29,886 bases of DNA. It comes from UPXZ01 sp964498765. GTDB lineage: Bacteria > Bacteroidota > Bacteroidia > Bacteroidales > Paludibacteraceae. Every line of letters begins with the position of its first letter. Positions within the stretch are counted from its first letter, which is position 1. The notes under the pieces are model-generated. The model searched no databases and had not been told where the DNA came from. It worked only from the letters and a program-made list of their open reading frames with translations. The position numbers and the translations under genes were made by a program. The stretch is taken from the NCBI GenBank assembly GCA_964498765.1, contig CAZCIU010000033.1, forward strand, positions 1 to 29,886, written 5' to 3'. This document shows, piece by piece, positions 17,621-25,816 of the stretch.

Positions 17621-18568
17621 CTAAGGAACAATCATTTGAATGGCATTAGGAATGATAGAAACTTTGCAATTATGCGCATTGTATAGCAAAATTCCATCGG
17701 CTTCTACGGAAATATTCTTCTCAATATCGATGATAACTTCCTTTGTTTGGTATGATTTTATAGCCGGATGATTGGATAATTTTCCATTGATAAGCTGCGT
17801 CAAAGCAATGAAAATGTCCTTCAAATTGGGTTTTTCGACAACCATCATATCAAAAACTCCATCATAAGGTAAAGCAAACGGATTTTGCTTAATACCGCCT
17901 CCGGTATATGGTCCGTTGGCTATATTCATGGTAAATAAATTCTGATTGAACTCTAATTCGTTGATTTTCAGCCTTGCATTGACCGATTTATACTTGAAAA
18001 CGGCTAACAATAGCGCGATGGAGTAGAGCAGAGAAAAACTTCCCATGTATTTTTTTAATCGGTGCGTCAAATCAGCTACTTCAGCATCCAAGCCAAATCC
18101 GATGGAATTGATGAAAAAATGCTCTTCTTCCTGATTATCTTCGTTCAGATAGTCGATTTTACCGATATCAATCAGTTGGGATTTACCTTTGAAGAAGATT
18201 TTTATGGATGCTTTGTCATTTTTAGTCAGTTTCCAGAAGCGTCCCCAGTCATTTCCGGTTCCTCTTGGAAGAAGCGCAATTTTTATTTTAGAAGTATCAT
18301 CAGGTTCAGCTGCGAAGATACCATTTACGACTTCACTAATTGAGCCGTCGCCACCTAATACAAGGAAATTCATACATCCACGTCTTGTGTATTGTTTTGC
18401 TATTTCTATGGCGTGCCCCGAGTATTCCGTCAGTTTAAAAATGTACGGAATTCCGGCTTTTTCAAGCTCATTACGAACAAATTTGCTCTGAACTTGAAAC
18501 TGGCGTTTTCCGGCTGACGGATTAGTAATTACAAGCCAATGATTGGATGTGATAATTTCCTCGGACAT
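17621..18568 (-). CDS. Diacylglycerol kinase family lipid kinase (DagK/YegS/LCB5 type)
   Basis: The 315 residues contain the nucleotide-binding motifs of the family: NPSAGK (16-21), GGDGSISEVVNG (72-83) and LPRGTGNDWGRF (100-111). The second domain is beta-rich (about 145-310), with NSIGFGLDAEV and a GPYTGGGIKQNPFALPYDG segment, then a conserved EADGILL near the end. Such enzymes phosphorylate diacylglycerol, sphingoid bases or related lipids at the inner face of the membrane. Sphingolipid-making Bacteroidota also carry relatives, so the lipid is open. It starts three bases after the aroC stop, so the two genes are almost certainly one transcript, although no functional link is obvious. Confidence 0.88.
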   Translation of the reverse strand: MSEEIITSNHWLVITNPSAGKRQFQVQSKFVRNELEKAGIPYIFKLTEYSGHAIEIAKQYTRRGCMNFLVLGGDGSISEVVNGIFAAEPDDTSKIKIALLPRGTGNDWGRFWKLTKNDKASIKIFFKGKSQLIDIGKIDYLNEDNQEEEHFFINSIGFGLDAEVADLTHRLKKYMGSFSLLYSIALLLAVFKYKSVNARLKINELEFNQNLFTMNIANGPYTGGGIKQNPFALPYDGVFDMMVVEKPNLKDIFIALTQLINGKLSNHPAIKSYQTKEVIIDIEKNISVEADGILLYNAHNCKVSIIPNAIQMIVP

Positions 18569-18571
18569 GAT

Positions 18572-19633
18572 TTATTTTTGCATTAAATACAAATCCACCA
18601 AAGTAATGGCTGCCATAGCTTCTACAATCGGCACTGCGCGGGGAAGAACGCATGGATCATGACGACCTTTCGCTTCTAATTCAACACTTTTTAGGTCTTT
18701 ATCGAGTGTCGTTTGTTTTTGGGAAATGGTAGAAACGGCTTTGAAAAGTACACGGAAATAGATGTCTTGTCCGTTGCTAATACCACCTTGAACACCGCCA
18801 GAGTTGTTTGTTAGAGTAGAAACTTTTCCATCTTTCATCACAAATGGATCATTCATTTCTTTTCCGGTCATGGCAATTCCTTCAAATCCTTTTCCGTAGT
18901 CAAAACCGTGCGTGGCATTGATGCTGAGCATTGCAGCAGCCAATCGGGCTTGGACTTTTTCAAAAACCGGCTCGCCCCAACCAACCGGAACGCCTTTAAT
19001 CACACAACTTACTGTTCCACCAATTGAATTTCCTTCAATGCGAAGTTGGTCGATGTAATCAATCATTTTTCGAGCAGTTTCTTGCTCCGGACAGCGCACA
19101 ATATTGCTTTCTACAAGCGATAAGTCTAAATTTTCGTACGAATTTTCGATAGCAATATGTCCTACTTGCGAAGTGTAAGCTGTAATTTCAACGCCGAGTT
19201 GTTTCAAAATCAATTTTGCTACAGCTCCGGCTGCGACCCAGCCTGCAGTTGTTCGTGCTGAACTGCGTCCACCGCCGCGGTGATCACGAATGCCGTACTT
19301 TTGCTGGTAAGTATAGTCTGCATGCGATGGACGATATACATCTTTCAGATGGTCGTAATCGTAGCTTTGCTGGTTTTTATTCCAAATAACAAATGCAATG
19401 GGCGTTCCGGTAGATTTTCCTTCAAAAACGCCGGAAAGAAATTCTACTTTATCTTCTTCATCACGTGGTGTGGTGATAATGGATTGTCCCGGACGACGGC
19501 GTTTCAGTTCATTTTGGATAAATTCCTCATTCAGTTCTATTCCAGCCGGACATCCGTCAATTATTCCTCCAACGCCTTTTCCGTGTGACTCGCCAAATGA
19601 TGTAAATGTAAAAAGTTTGCCTATTGTATTCAT
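18572..19633 (-). CDS. aroC: Chorismate synthase
   Basis: The enzyme removes phosphate from EPSP to make chorismate, the last shared step of aromatic amino acid synthesis, and needs reduced FMN. All three family signatures are present in the 353 residues: GESHGKGVGGIIDGCPAG (14-31), the central RDHRGGGRSSARTTAGWVA block, and RHDPCVLPRAVPIVEA near the C-terminus. The GGVQGGISNGQDIYFRV stretch is also typical. The length is normal. It leads a two-gene unit with the lipid kinase gene and lies downstream of the glmM terminator. Confidence 0.97.
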   Translation of the reverse strand: MNTIGKLFTFTSFGESHGKGVGGIIDGCPAGIELNEEFIQNELKRRRPGQSIITTPRDEEDKVEFLSGVFEGKSTGTPIAFVIWNKNQQSYDYDHLKDVYRPSHADYTYQQKYGIRDHRGGGRSSARTTAGWVAAGAVAKLILKQLGVEITAYTSQVGHIAIENSYENLDLSLVESNIVRCPEQETARKMIDYIDQLRIEGNSIGGTVSCVIKGVPVGWGEPVFEKVQARLAAAMLSINATHGFDYGKGFEGIAMTGKEMNDPFVMKDGKVSTLTNNSGGVQGGISNGQDIYFRVLFKAVSTISQKQTTLDKDLKSVELEAKGRHDPCVLPRAVPIVEAMAAITLVDLYLMQK

Positions 19634-19666
19634 TAGTTTTCTTGTGTAATTTAGTATTCAATCATG

Positions 19667-19674
19667 CAAAGTTA
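19667..19674 (-). promoter_or_regulatory. Possible -7 box of aroC
   Basis: The minus-strand box TAACTTTG is an exact TAnnTTTG, 33 bases before the aroC ATG. No correctly spaced -33 TTG is visible. Confidence 0.45.
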
Positions 19675-19763
19675 AAAACAAAACTTCAATCTTTGCTATT
19701 TTGTGAAATTGATTTCAAAAATTGAAACACCATTTAATCGAAAATGGTTCTATTTTATACAAA

Positions 19764-19786
19764 AAACGCCACAAAAAGTGGCGTTT
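19764..19786 (-). terminator. glmM terminator
   Basis: AAACGCCAC (19764-19772) pairs perfectly with GTGGCGTTT (19778-19786). On the minus strand the stem ends in TTTTTTG. It lies 18 bases after the glmM stop. Confidence 0.88.
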
Positions 19787-19804
19787 CATTGAATTTATAT
19801 CAAA

Positions 19805-21196
19805 TTATAAATTTGCAATTCGCTTAATCTCTTCCATTATCGCTTTTGCGAAATTATCAGCTTGTTCCGGTGTTTCTGCTTCGGAATAAATACGGATAAT
19901 TGGCTCTGTGTTTGATTTGCGTAAATGTACCCAACCTTGTGGAAAATCGATTTTTACACCGTCAATATCATTGATTTCGTATTGTTTGTAGCTGCCTTTA
20001 ATAACTGCTAAAACGCCATCCACGTCGATTTGAGGAGTAAGTTCTATTTTATTTTTACTCATAAAATAGTTTGGATAGGTTTTGCGTAGTTCGGTTACTG
20101 TTTTTTTCTCTTTTGCCAAATGGCTCAGGAACAAAGCAATTCCCACCAAAGCATCACGTCCGTAATGGCTTGCAGGATAGATAATTCCACCATTTCCTTC
20201 GCCGCCAATCACAGCATTTGTCGCTTTCATTTGAGTTACTACGTTCACTTCACCAACTGCAGAAGCATTGTAATCGCAATTGTATTTGCGAGTTACATCA
20301 CGCAGTGCGCGCGTAGAACTCATATTTGATACCGTATTTCCCGGTGTGTGCTGCAAAACATAGTCTGCAACAGCTACAAGCGTATATTCTTCGCCAAACA
20401 TACTTCCATCTTCGCCAATAATTGCCAGTCTGTCCACGTCTGGATCTACCACAAATCCCACATCAAATTTTCCGGTTTTCATCACGGCAGAAATTTCTGT
20501 CAAATGCTCGGGTAGGGGTTCCGGATTGTGCGGAAAGTGTCCGTTTGGTTCGCAGTAAAGTTTCTCTACGGTTTTTACGCCCAGTGCTTCGAGCAATTCA
20601 GGAATAGCAATTCCACCAACTGAATTTACGCAGTCAATCGCTACTTTAAAATCAGCAGCTTTAATAGCTTCAACATCCACTAAATCAAGTGCCAGAACAC
20701 TTTCAATGTGCTTTTGGGTATATTCGTCATTGGTTTTTAATTTACCAATCTTATCTACATCTGCAAATACAAAGTCGTCTGCTTCAGCTAGTTTTAGAAT
20801 AGTTTCGCCTTCTTTAGCATTCAAAAACTCTCCTTTTTCATTCAAAAGTTTCAACGCGTTCCATTGTTTCGGATTGTGGCTTGCAGTTAGGATAATTCCA
20901 CCTGCAGCATTTTCCATGGCTACTGCCAATTCGGTCGTAGGCGTAGTCGCCAAACCGATGTCAGTTACGTCCATTCCCATTCCTAACAACGTCCCAACAA
21001 CTAATTTATTCACCATTTCGCCAGAAATGCGCGCGTCACGACCAACCACAATCGTGTTCGAATTTGTCTTTTTTGACGATTGAATAAAAGCCGCATAAGC
21101 CGACGTAAATTTCACGACATCCAGTGGACTTAATCCTTCACCTGCACGTCCTCCAATTGTACCTCTGATACCTGAAATTGATTTAATGAGAGCCAT
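19805..21196 (-). CDS. glmM: Phosphohexomutase, likely phosphoglucosamine mutase
   Basis: This 463-residue alpha-D-phosphohexomutase has the phosphoserine loop TASHNPKQWNALK (S106), the magnesium loop DPDVDR (251-256), the sugar-binding loop GGEGNGGIIYP and the C-terminal phosphate-binding SNTEPIIRIYSE. The N-terminal SISGIRGTIGG and the GGEGNGG loop resemble the archaeal-type GlmM group found in Bacteroidota, which converts glucosamine-6-phosphate to glucosamine-1-phosphate for cell-wall UDP-GlcNAc. Closely related enzymes act on mannose or glucose phosphates, so the family is certain and the exact sugar less so. The gene has its own terminator and lies between two terminators, which suggests a single-gene transcript. 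Confidence 0.85.
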   Translation of the reverse strand: MALIKSISGIRGTIGGRAGEGLSPLDVVKFTSAYAAFIQSSKKTNSNTIVVGRDARISGEMVNKLVVGTLLGMGMDVTDIGLATTPTTELAVAMENAAGGIILTASHNPKQWNALKLLNEKGEFLNAKEGETILKLAEADDFVFADVDKIGKLKTNDEYTQKHIESVLALDLVDVEAIKAADFKVAIDCVNSVGGIAIPELLEALGVKTVEKLYCEPNGHFPHNPEPLPEHLTEISAVMKTGKFDVGFVVDPDVDRLAIIGEDGSMFGEEYTLVAVADYVLQHTPGNTVSNMSSTRALRDVTRKYNCDYNASAVGEVNVVTQMKATNAVIGGEGNGGIIYPASHYGRDALVGIALFLSHLAKEKKTVTELRKTYPNYFMSKNKIELTPQIDVDGVLAVIKGSYKQYEINDIDGVKIDFPQGWVHLRKSNTEPIIRIYSEAETPEQADNFAKAIMEEIKRIANL

Positions 21197-21234
21197 AAAG
21201 TTTTAGTTTTAAGTTAAGTTTTTTACATGAAAAA

Positions 21235-21253
21235 ACCCCTAAAAAATAGGGGT
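21235..21253 (-). terminator. Terminator of the DUF4827-like lipoprotein gene
   Basis: ACCCCTA (21235-21241) pairs with TAGGGGT (21247-21253). On the minus strand the stem is followed by a run of T. It starts 6 bases after the stop codon and lies before the glmM start. Confidence 0.8.
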
Positions 21254-21259
21254 GAAGAT

Positions 21260-21811
21260 TTATTTGATGACAGTGATTTTTAAGTGATAAATAACTGGTG
21301 TTAATTTGTCAATATTTTCACTGTAAGAGCTTGTATTCAGAAATGCCGGAACAATTACTTTGGCTTCTGAATTCTTGTATTTCATCAAGCCGATTGCTTC
21401 GTGCAAGCCAAGTCCTAAGGAAGTTGTGGCGTTGCTGGTACCATATATAAAGCTGACCGGATCATTAAAATCCCGAACTTCCCAATTTTTCAGCCGAACG
21501 GTGTTTTGTGCATCCAAATTATACTCTATAAAACGATAACCTACCGTAATATTATTGCGAACAGAATCGGTCATTTCACCTTCGTTAATTAAGTGAAAAT
21601 AAATACCAGATGGTGTTTTGTAAAATACATTTGTGCCGTATTCATTCGCTTTTGGCTCGTTGTTAACTACCTGATAATTATTCTTTTGGATGTAATCCTG
21701 AATTACAGCTTGCTCTTCATCTTGAAGTTCAGAATAGCTTTTACGGTTGTCACATGCAGTAGTGAAAATGAGTATAAAAAGTGAAAGTATAATCGTTAGT
21801 TTCGTTTTCAT
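21260..21811 (-). CDS. FKBP-like lipoprotein of unknown function (DUF4827-like)
   Basis: This 183-residue protein has a lipoprotein signal (MKTKLTIILSLFILIFTTAC; lipid-modified Cys20). The following DNRKSYSELQDEEQAVIQDY resembles what I recall as the Bacteroidota DUF4827 family. The C-terminal half has the outline of an FKBP fold (GIYFHLINEGE, HEAIGLMKYKNSEAKVIVPA, VIYHLKITVIK). The aromatic pocket residues of active FKBPs are not well conserved, so isomerase activity is doubtful. It lies 134 bases downstream of another FKBP-type lipoprotein gene on the same strand, perhaps an old duplication. The function is unknown. It most likely sits in the periplasm, anchored to a membrane. Confidence 0.78.
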   Translation of the reverse strand: MKTKLTIILSLFILIFTTACDNRKSYSELQDEEQAVIQDYIQKNNYQVVNNEPKANEYGTNVFYKTPSGIYFHLINEGEMTDSVRNNITVGYRFIEYNLDAQNTVRLKNWEVRDFNDPVSFIYGTSNATTSLGLGLHEAIGLMKYKNSEAKVIVPAFLNTSSYSENIDKLTPVIYHLKITVIK

Positions 21812-21945
21812 TTTTGTTGAATGAGATTAATCGTGAAATAAAATGCAAATATCCGATTTTATCGTGAATTATAAAAGTTAATTTTTAGTAATGAACGGCT
21901 TTATTTGAGATTTACTGAGTATTTTCTTCTGAAAATGGCTGCTTT

Positions 21946-22494
21946 TTAGTTCGTTTCTACAAAATAAATAATCGTTGTATAAGGATCAATTTGTTCGTTT
22001 CCTTGCACGCCGTAAGCCAGATATGATGGAACAATAAATCGTGCAGCTTCGCCTTTTTTCATCAATTTCAGAGCTTCTTCCAGCCCGGTTGGAACTTGTT
22101 TTTTGCCCAGCAAAATTGTTTTGTTTTCTTCCAGTAATAGTAAATTACCATCGATAGAAAATGCTTGATAACTGAAGTTTATAGTTTTTTCTTCAATTAA
22201 TTGTTTAAGATTGCTTTGCTTCTCAAAATGATACCAAATTCCCGATTCTGTTTTAGAAAATTCCATGTTTTGTGAAGCTAAAAACTCAACAATTGCACTG
22301 TCTTCATTCAAAGTAATTTCCTTGTTGAATTCACGAAGTTTAGCTTCAGAAGAATCGGTAATATGCACTTTATTGGAAGGTAATTGCGGATTTTGTTTTT
22401 TGCATGAAAAAGATAAAAATCCAAGCATAATTAATCCCATCAAAATGAAAAATCTTGTTTTGAGTATATTTGATATTTTGTGATGATATGACAT
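21946..22494 (-). CDS. FKBP-type peptidyl-prolyl isomerase lipoprotein
   Basis: The 182-residue protein has a lipobox ending at Cys31 (FLSFSC) and then a periplasmic FKBP-like domain. GIWYHFEK opens the domain. GLEEALKLMKKGEAARFIVP and SYLAYGVQGN are the typical FKBP segments, and PYTTIIYFVE is the last strand. It resembles the GldI-like isomerase lipoproteins of Bacteroidota, which help fold envelope proteins. The start lies two bases after the thrA stop, so it is co-transcribed with thrA despite having no metabolic link. An in-frame start further inside (M19) would shorten the signal peptide but leave the lipobox intact. Confidence 0.85.
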   Translation of the reverse strand: MSYHHKISNILKTRFFILMGLIMLGFLSFSCKKQNPQLPSNKVHITDSSEAKLREFNKEITLNEDSAIVEFLASQNMEFSKTESGIWYHFEKQSNLKQLIEEKTINFSYQAFSIDGNLLLLEENKTILLGKKQVPTGLEEALKLMKKGEAARFIVPSYLAYGVQGNEQIDPYTTIIYFVETN

Positions 22495-22496
22495 AT

Positions 22497-24941
22497 TTAT
22501 CTGATGTTTGCGATGCTGATAATGTCCGCGAAAACTCCTGCTGCCGTTACGCTTGCTCCGGCACCATAGCCTTTAATAAGCAGCGGATATTCATTGTATC
22601 TTTCGGTTGTAATTAATACGATATTGTTGCTGCCTTGCAAGTCATAAAATGGGTGTAAGCTATCCACAGCCTGTAAACCGACATTGCATTTTCCCTGATC
22701 CATTTTTGCCACAAAGCGCCAACGCATGCCTTTTTCGTCCAGATTTTTACGTTTTTCTTCAAATTCGGTATCCAATTCTTTGATGTTTTTCCAGAATTCG
22801 TCTAGTGTACCTTTGAAAAATCTGTCCGGGATAAAAAGATTTTTATCCACATTTTCTTGTTCTACTTCATAGCCAGCTTCACGTGCCAAAATCACCAATT
22901 TGCGGATAACATCTTTTCCGCTCAAATCAATGCGTGGATCTGGTTCTGAAAATCCGGCTTCTTTTGCCATTTTGATGGCTTTGCTTAGTGGAAATTCTTC
23001 GCTTAAAGTATTGAAAATGAAATTTAAAGTTCCCGAAAGTACAGCTTCCATTTTCAGAATGTGGTCGCCGCTATTGGTCAGATTATTCATCGTATTGATG
23101 ATTGGCAAACCGGCTCCAACATTAGTTTCAAATAAGAATTTCACTCCGCGCTGACGAGAAGTTCTGATGAGTTTTTCATACTTTTCGTACTCGGATGAAG
23201 CGGCGATTTTGTTAGCAGTAACCACCGAAATGTTATTCTCAAGCAAACTCTGATATAAGTCTGAAATATCCTGACTAGCGGTACAATCCACAAATACGGG
23301 ATTATAAATATTCATTTTCAGAATTTCGTCTTTAATGGCTTTGGCTGATGCAGGTTCGCCATCGTTTTTAAGTCTGTCAATGCAATTATCCAAATTTACT
23401 CCAGGACGATGGAAAATCATTTTTTTGCTGGACGCAATTCCAACAACATTGATTTTCAATCCGTTTTGATCCATCAGTTTTTGACGTTGAATTTTGATTT
23501 GGTTCAGCAAATTACTTCCCACTGTGCCAACTCCAACCACAAATAAGTTCAATACTTTGTATTCTGATAGGAAAAACGAATCGTGGATAACGTTTAGTGC
23601 TTTTCGAAGAACCGAACGGTCTGTTACAAAAGAAATGTTAGTTTCCGAAGCTCCTTGCGCACAGGCAATCACATTGATACCGTTTCGACCAAGTGTCCCA
23701 AAAAGTTTCCCTGCAATTCCCGGCGTCCGTTTCATATTATCGCCCACAATTGCCACAGTCACCAAATCATCTTCGGAAATAATATCGTTAATTTCGCCTT
23801 GCTGAATTTCAGTCTTAAATTCGTCGCGAAGGACCTTCACAGCAAGTTTGCAATCGGCATTTCGCACGCCTATAGACGTAGTATTCTCAGATGATGCCTG
23901 TGAAACCATAAATACGCTAATTCCGTTCTTTGCAAGAGCGCGGAAGATTCGATAATTCACACCAATTACGCCCACCATTCCAAGACCTTGAACTGTAATC
24001 AGCGATGTGTCATTGATAGAAGAAATCCCTTTAATAGCTTTCAGTTCGCCATTTTTATTTGGCTTAACTTCGCTGGAAATCAAAGTTCCGGTGGCACTCG
24101 GATTGAAAGTGTTTTTTATTTCTACCGGAATGTTTTTATGATAAACCGGGAAAATTGTTGGTGGATAAATCACTTTTGCACCGAAGTTGGAAAGCTCCAT
24201 TGCTTCGCTGAAACTTAATCTTTCGATGATGTATGCATTGCTGATAATCTTCGGATCGGCAGTCATAAATCCATCTACATCCGTCCAAATTTCAAGTTTG
24301 CTGGCATTTAATGCCGAAGCAATTATTGATGCTGTATAATCTGAACCGCCTCTGCCTAAGTTAGTTACGTATCCTGTACTAACGTCTGTTGAAATAAACC
24401 CACCGCAAACCACGGTTTGAGAAATATTCTTAAAAGCTTTGATTATCAGTTTGTTCGTGGTAGGGAAATCGACTATATGCTTATCAAACTGACTGATGGA
24501 TTTGATGAAATTTCGTGCATCGTAATGAATAGCATTATCAACTAATTTGCTGACAATAATGGATGAAAGTACTTCTCCGTAGCTTACAATTGTGTCTGTT
24601 ATTCGAGTTGAAATGTCTTTTATAAGAAAAATTCCTCTGAAAATATTGGTTAAGTCGTTGAATTGCTCACGAAGTAAAGCCAGACATTCCTCTTTTCTGG
24701 ACGCAGGAATGACTTTTTCTACCAAATCATAGTGGCGTGCAAGCATTCCTTCATATTCTTTCAGGTAGTTTGCATTGCCTTCAGAAGCCATTTTAGAGGT
24801 TGCATACAGAAAATCTGTGATGCCCGAAAGCGCAGAAACGACCACAATAACTGGTTCTTTTTGCGATTCAATGATTTTTTTTACCTCAAGAATTCCTTCT
24901 ACCGTACCGACCGACGAGCCTCCAAACTTTATTACTTTCAT
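22497..24941 (-). CDS. thrA: Bifunctional aspartate kinase / homoserine dehydrogenase
   Basis: The fused enzyme of 814 residues (E. coli ThrA: 820) catalyses the first and third steps from aspartate to threonine and methionine. The kinase domain starts with VIKFGGSSVGT (3-13) and includes GRGGSDYTA (197-205) and WTDVDGFMTADP. The ACT-like regulatory region spans about 315-460, with SQASSENTTSIGV and CAQGASETNISFV, the sites where end-product amino acids usually bind. The dehydrogenase domain begins with the NAD-binding VGVGTVGSN (469-477), and it ends with GYGAGASVTAAGVFADI. Feedback control by threonine is likely from the family. A TAATTTTG box lies upstream. An FKBP lipoprotein gene follows two bases after the stop. 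Confidence 0.96.
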   Translation of the reverse strand: MKVIKFGGSSVGTVEGILEVKKIIESQKEPVIVVVSALSGITDFLYATSKMASEGNANYLKEYEGMLARHYDLVEKVIPASRKEECLALLREQFNDLTNIFRGIFLIKDISTRITDTIVSYGEVLSSIIVSKLVDNAIHYDARNFIKSISQFDKHIVDFPTTNKLIIKAFKNISQTVVCGGFISTDVSTGYVTNLGRGGSDYTASIIASALNASKLEIWTDVDGFMTADPKIISNAYIIERLSFSEAMELSNFGAKVIYPPTIFPVYHKNIPVEIKNTFNPSATGTLISSEVKPNKNGELKAIKGISSINDTSLITVQGLGMVGVIGVNYRIFRALAKNGISVFMVSQASSENTTSIGVRNADCKLAVKVLRDEFKTEIQQGEINDIISEDDLVTVAIVGDNMKRTPGIAGKLFGTLGRNGINVIACAQGASETNISFVTDRSVLRKALNVIHDSFFLSEYKVLNLFVVGVGTVGSNLLNQIKIQRQKLMDQNGLKINVVGIASSKKMIFHRPGVNLDNCIDRLKNDGEPASAKAIKDEILKMNIYNPVFVDCTASQDISDLYQSLLENNISVVTANKIAASSEYEKYEKLIRTSRQRGVKFLFETNVGAGLPIINTMNNLTNSGDHILKMEAVLSGTLNFIFNTLSEEFPLSKAIKMAKEAGFSEPDPRIDLSGKDVIRKLVILAREAGYEVEQENVDKNLFIPDRFFKGTLDEFWKNIKELDTEFEEKRKNLDEKGMRWRFVAKMDQGKCNVGLQAVDSLHPFYDLQGSNNIVLITTERYNEYPLLIKGYGAGASVTAAGVFADIISIANIR

Positions 24942-24971
24942 CCTTAAGTTTCAGTTTTATTATTAAAGTGT

Positions 24972-24979
24972 CAAAATTA
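24972..24979 (-). promoter_or_regulatory. Possible -7 box of thrA
   Basis: The minus-strand sequence TAATTTTG is an exact TAnnTTTG, 30 bases before the ATG. The leader would be too short to hold an attenuator. The nearest TTG is only 12 bases upstream, so the -33 element is unclear. Confidence 0.45.
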
Positions 24980-25029
24980 CTCAATTTTTCGCAATTAAGC
25001 AGTAAATGCTAGCTTTTTTGCATAAAGTG

Positions 25030-25060
25030 TTGCTTAATTTCAAAAATTAGCTTACTTTTG
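25030..25060 (+). promoter_or_regulatory. Bacteroidota-type promoter of the tRNA-Arg gene
   Basis: TTG at 25030-25032 and TACTTTTG at 25053-25060 have a 20-base spacer, the same layout as the tonB promoter. The tRNA begins 18 bases after the -7 box. Confidence 0.75.
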
Positions 25061-25078
25061 CAAAACTTTTTTGAAAAT

Positions 25079-25152
25079 GGTCCGGTAGCTCAGCTGGATA
25101 GAGCAACAGCCTTCTAAGCTGTGGGTCGTGGGTTCGAATCCCGCCCGGATCA
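25079..25152 (+). tRNA. tRNA-Arg, anticodon TCT
   Basis: The 74 bases fold into a full cloverleaf. The acceptor stem is GGTCCGG/CCGGATC with one G-T pair and discriminator A. The D arm is GCTC/GAGC. The anticodon stem is ACAGC/GCTGT with loop CTTCTAA, giving TCT. The T arm is GTGGG-TTCGAAT-CCCGC. No CCA is encoded. It reads AGA codons. The 3' half is a classic target for tyrosine integrases, and a broken integrase gene follows about 300 bases downstream. Confidence 0.97.
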
Positions 25153-25209
25153 CTTTTTTGATTTTAATAGTTTTCTTTTGATTTGTAAAATCAAAGCTAA
25201 AATAGATTA

Positions 25210-25245
25210 AACACCATAAATATCAATTGTTTATGGTGTTTTTTT
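25210..25245 (+). terminator. tRNA-Arg terminator
   Basis: AACACCATAAA (25210-25220) pairs perfectly with TTTATGGTGTT (25230-25240), 11 pairs, followed by TTTTT. It lies 57 bases after the tRNA. Confidence 0.88.
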
Positions 25246-25262
25246 GTGTTTTAAAGCACCAA

Positions 25263-25294
25263 ATGAATACTAGATTGTAGCTTTTAGTATTCAT
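25263..25294. repeat. Perfect 10-bp inverted repeat around a TGTAGC motif
   Basis: ATGAATACTA (25263-25272) and TAGTATTCAT (25285-25294) are exact inverted copies. The 12-base spacer contains TGTAGC, a motif repeated through this gap. It could be the core crossover site or a protein-binding site of the adjacent mobile element. Confidence 0.6.
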
Positions 25295-25443
25295 ATTTGT
25301 TTCATGTTTCTGCTACAATTTCTGCTACAGTGAAATTTGTATAAAAAATATGTAGCAGAGAAACCGGATGACTACCATTTGACTACGTGTATATCATTCA
25401 TAATCAAAAGTTAATGTTGAACTTTGTAGCGTATTTAGCTACA
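25276..25443. repeat. Cluster of six GCTACA/TGTAGC motifs, possible integrase binding sites
   Basis: The motif occurs at 25276-25281 (TGTAGC), 25312-25317 and 25324-25329 (both within TTTCTGCTACA), 25351-25356 (TGTAGCAGA, inverted), 25425-25430 and 25438-25443 (an inverted pair). Three copies share the nine bases TCTGCTACA. The cluster fills most of the 306-base gap between the tRNA-Arg gene and the integrase fragment, where arm-type sites of a tyrosine recombinase are expected. The rest of this gap holds only the tRNA terminator and a small TTTGATTT/AAATCAAA hairpin (25177-25195). Confidence 0.6.
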
Positions 25444-25458
25444 CAAAAAATTTTTATT

Positions 25459-25683
25459 ATGAAAGCAATATTTAAAATTTCGTATTACTTGCGAAGTAAC
25501 TACAAAAACAAAGAAGGAAAATGTCCTGTTATGGTACGTATCTCATTAAATGGAAAGATGGTTAATCTTGGAAGTTCTGGGTTGTTTGCATCCCCTGAAA
25601 AATGGGATAATAAATCATCCCGCTTAAAATTTAGAACCAAAGAATCGATACAAAATGTGATCTATAGAAAATTCTACTTGTAA
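25459..25683 (+). pseudogene. Truncated tyrosine recombinase (N-terminal arm-binding domain only)
   Basis: The 74 codons from the ATG at 25459 read as the first domain of a Bacteroidota phage-type integrase. They show a beta-rich opening (FKISYYLRSNYKNKEGKC), PVMVRISLNGKMVNLGSSGL and then SPEKWDNKSSRLKF. Family members have about 350-420 residues with a core-binding domain and a catalytic Arg-His-Arg-Tyr domain. Both are missing here, and after FRTKESIQ the sequence departs from the family and stops. It is therefore inactive by itself. Its position 307 bases from a tRNA-Arg gene marks the left side of a former integrative element. A frame upstream to 25387 is open but does not look like protein. 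Confidence 0.8.
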
Positions 25684-25753
25684 TTACAAAATTGGATGTT
25701 AATTATCGGAAAAAGTTTTTCTATATGAGCAGATTGTGATTATATTAATAACA

Positions 25754-25787
25754 AAAAAGTCTTTATCATTACAAATAAGGACTTTTT
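25754..25787. terminator. Bidirectional terminator-like hairpin
   Basis: AAAAAGTCTTTAT (25754-25766) pairs with ATAAGGACTTTTT (25775-25787) with a single G-T pair. T runs lie on both sides, so it can act on either strand. It sits between the integrase remnant and the minus-strand gene remnant. Confidence 0.7.
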
Positions 25788-25816
25788 ATTTTTAGTCATA
25801 AGTTTTAAAGTCTAAA

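Noticed and set aside
24942..25000. Threonine attenuator or riboswitch before thrA
   Set aside because: The gap between the -7 box and the ATG is about 30 bases, with no leader peptide or long hairpin.
25387..25458. Upstream extension of the integrase fragment
   Set aside because: The 24 added residues do not resemble the arm domain and overlap the inverted GCTACA pair; MKAIFKISYYLR is the usual opening.
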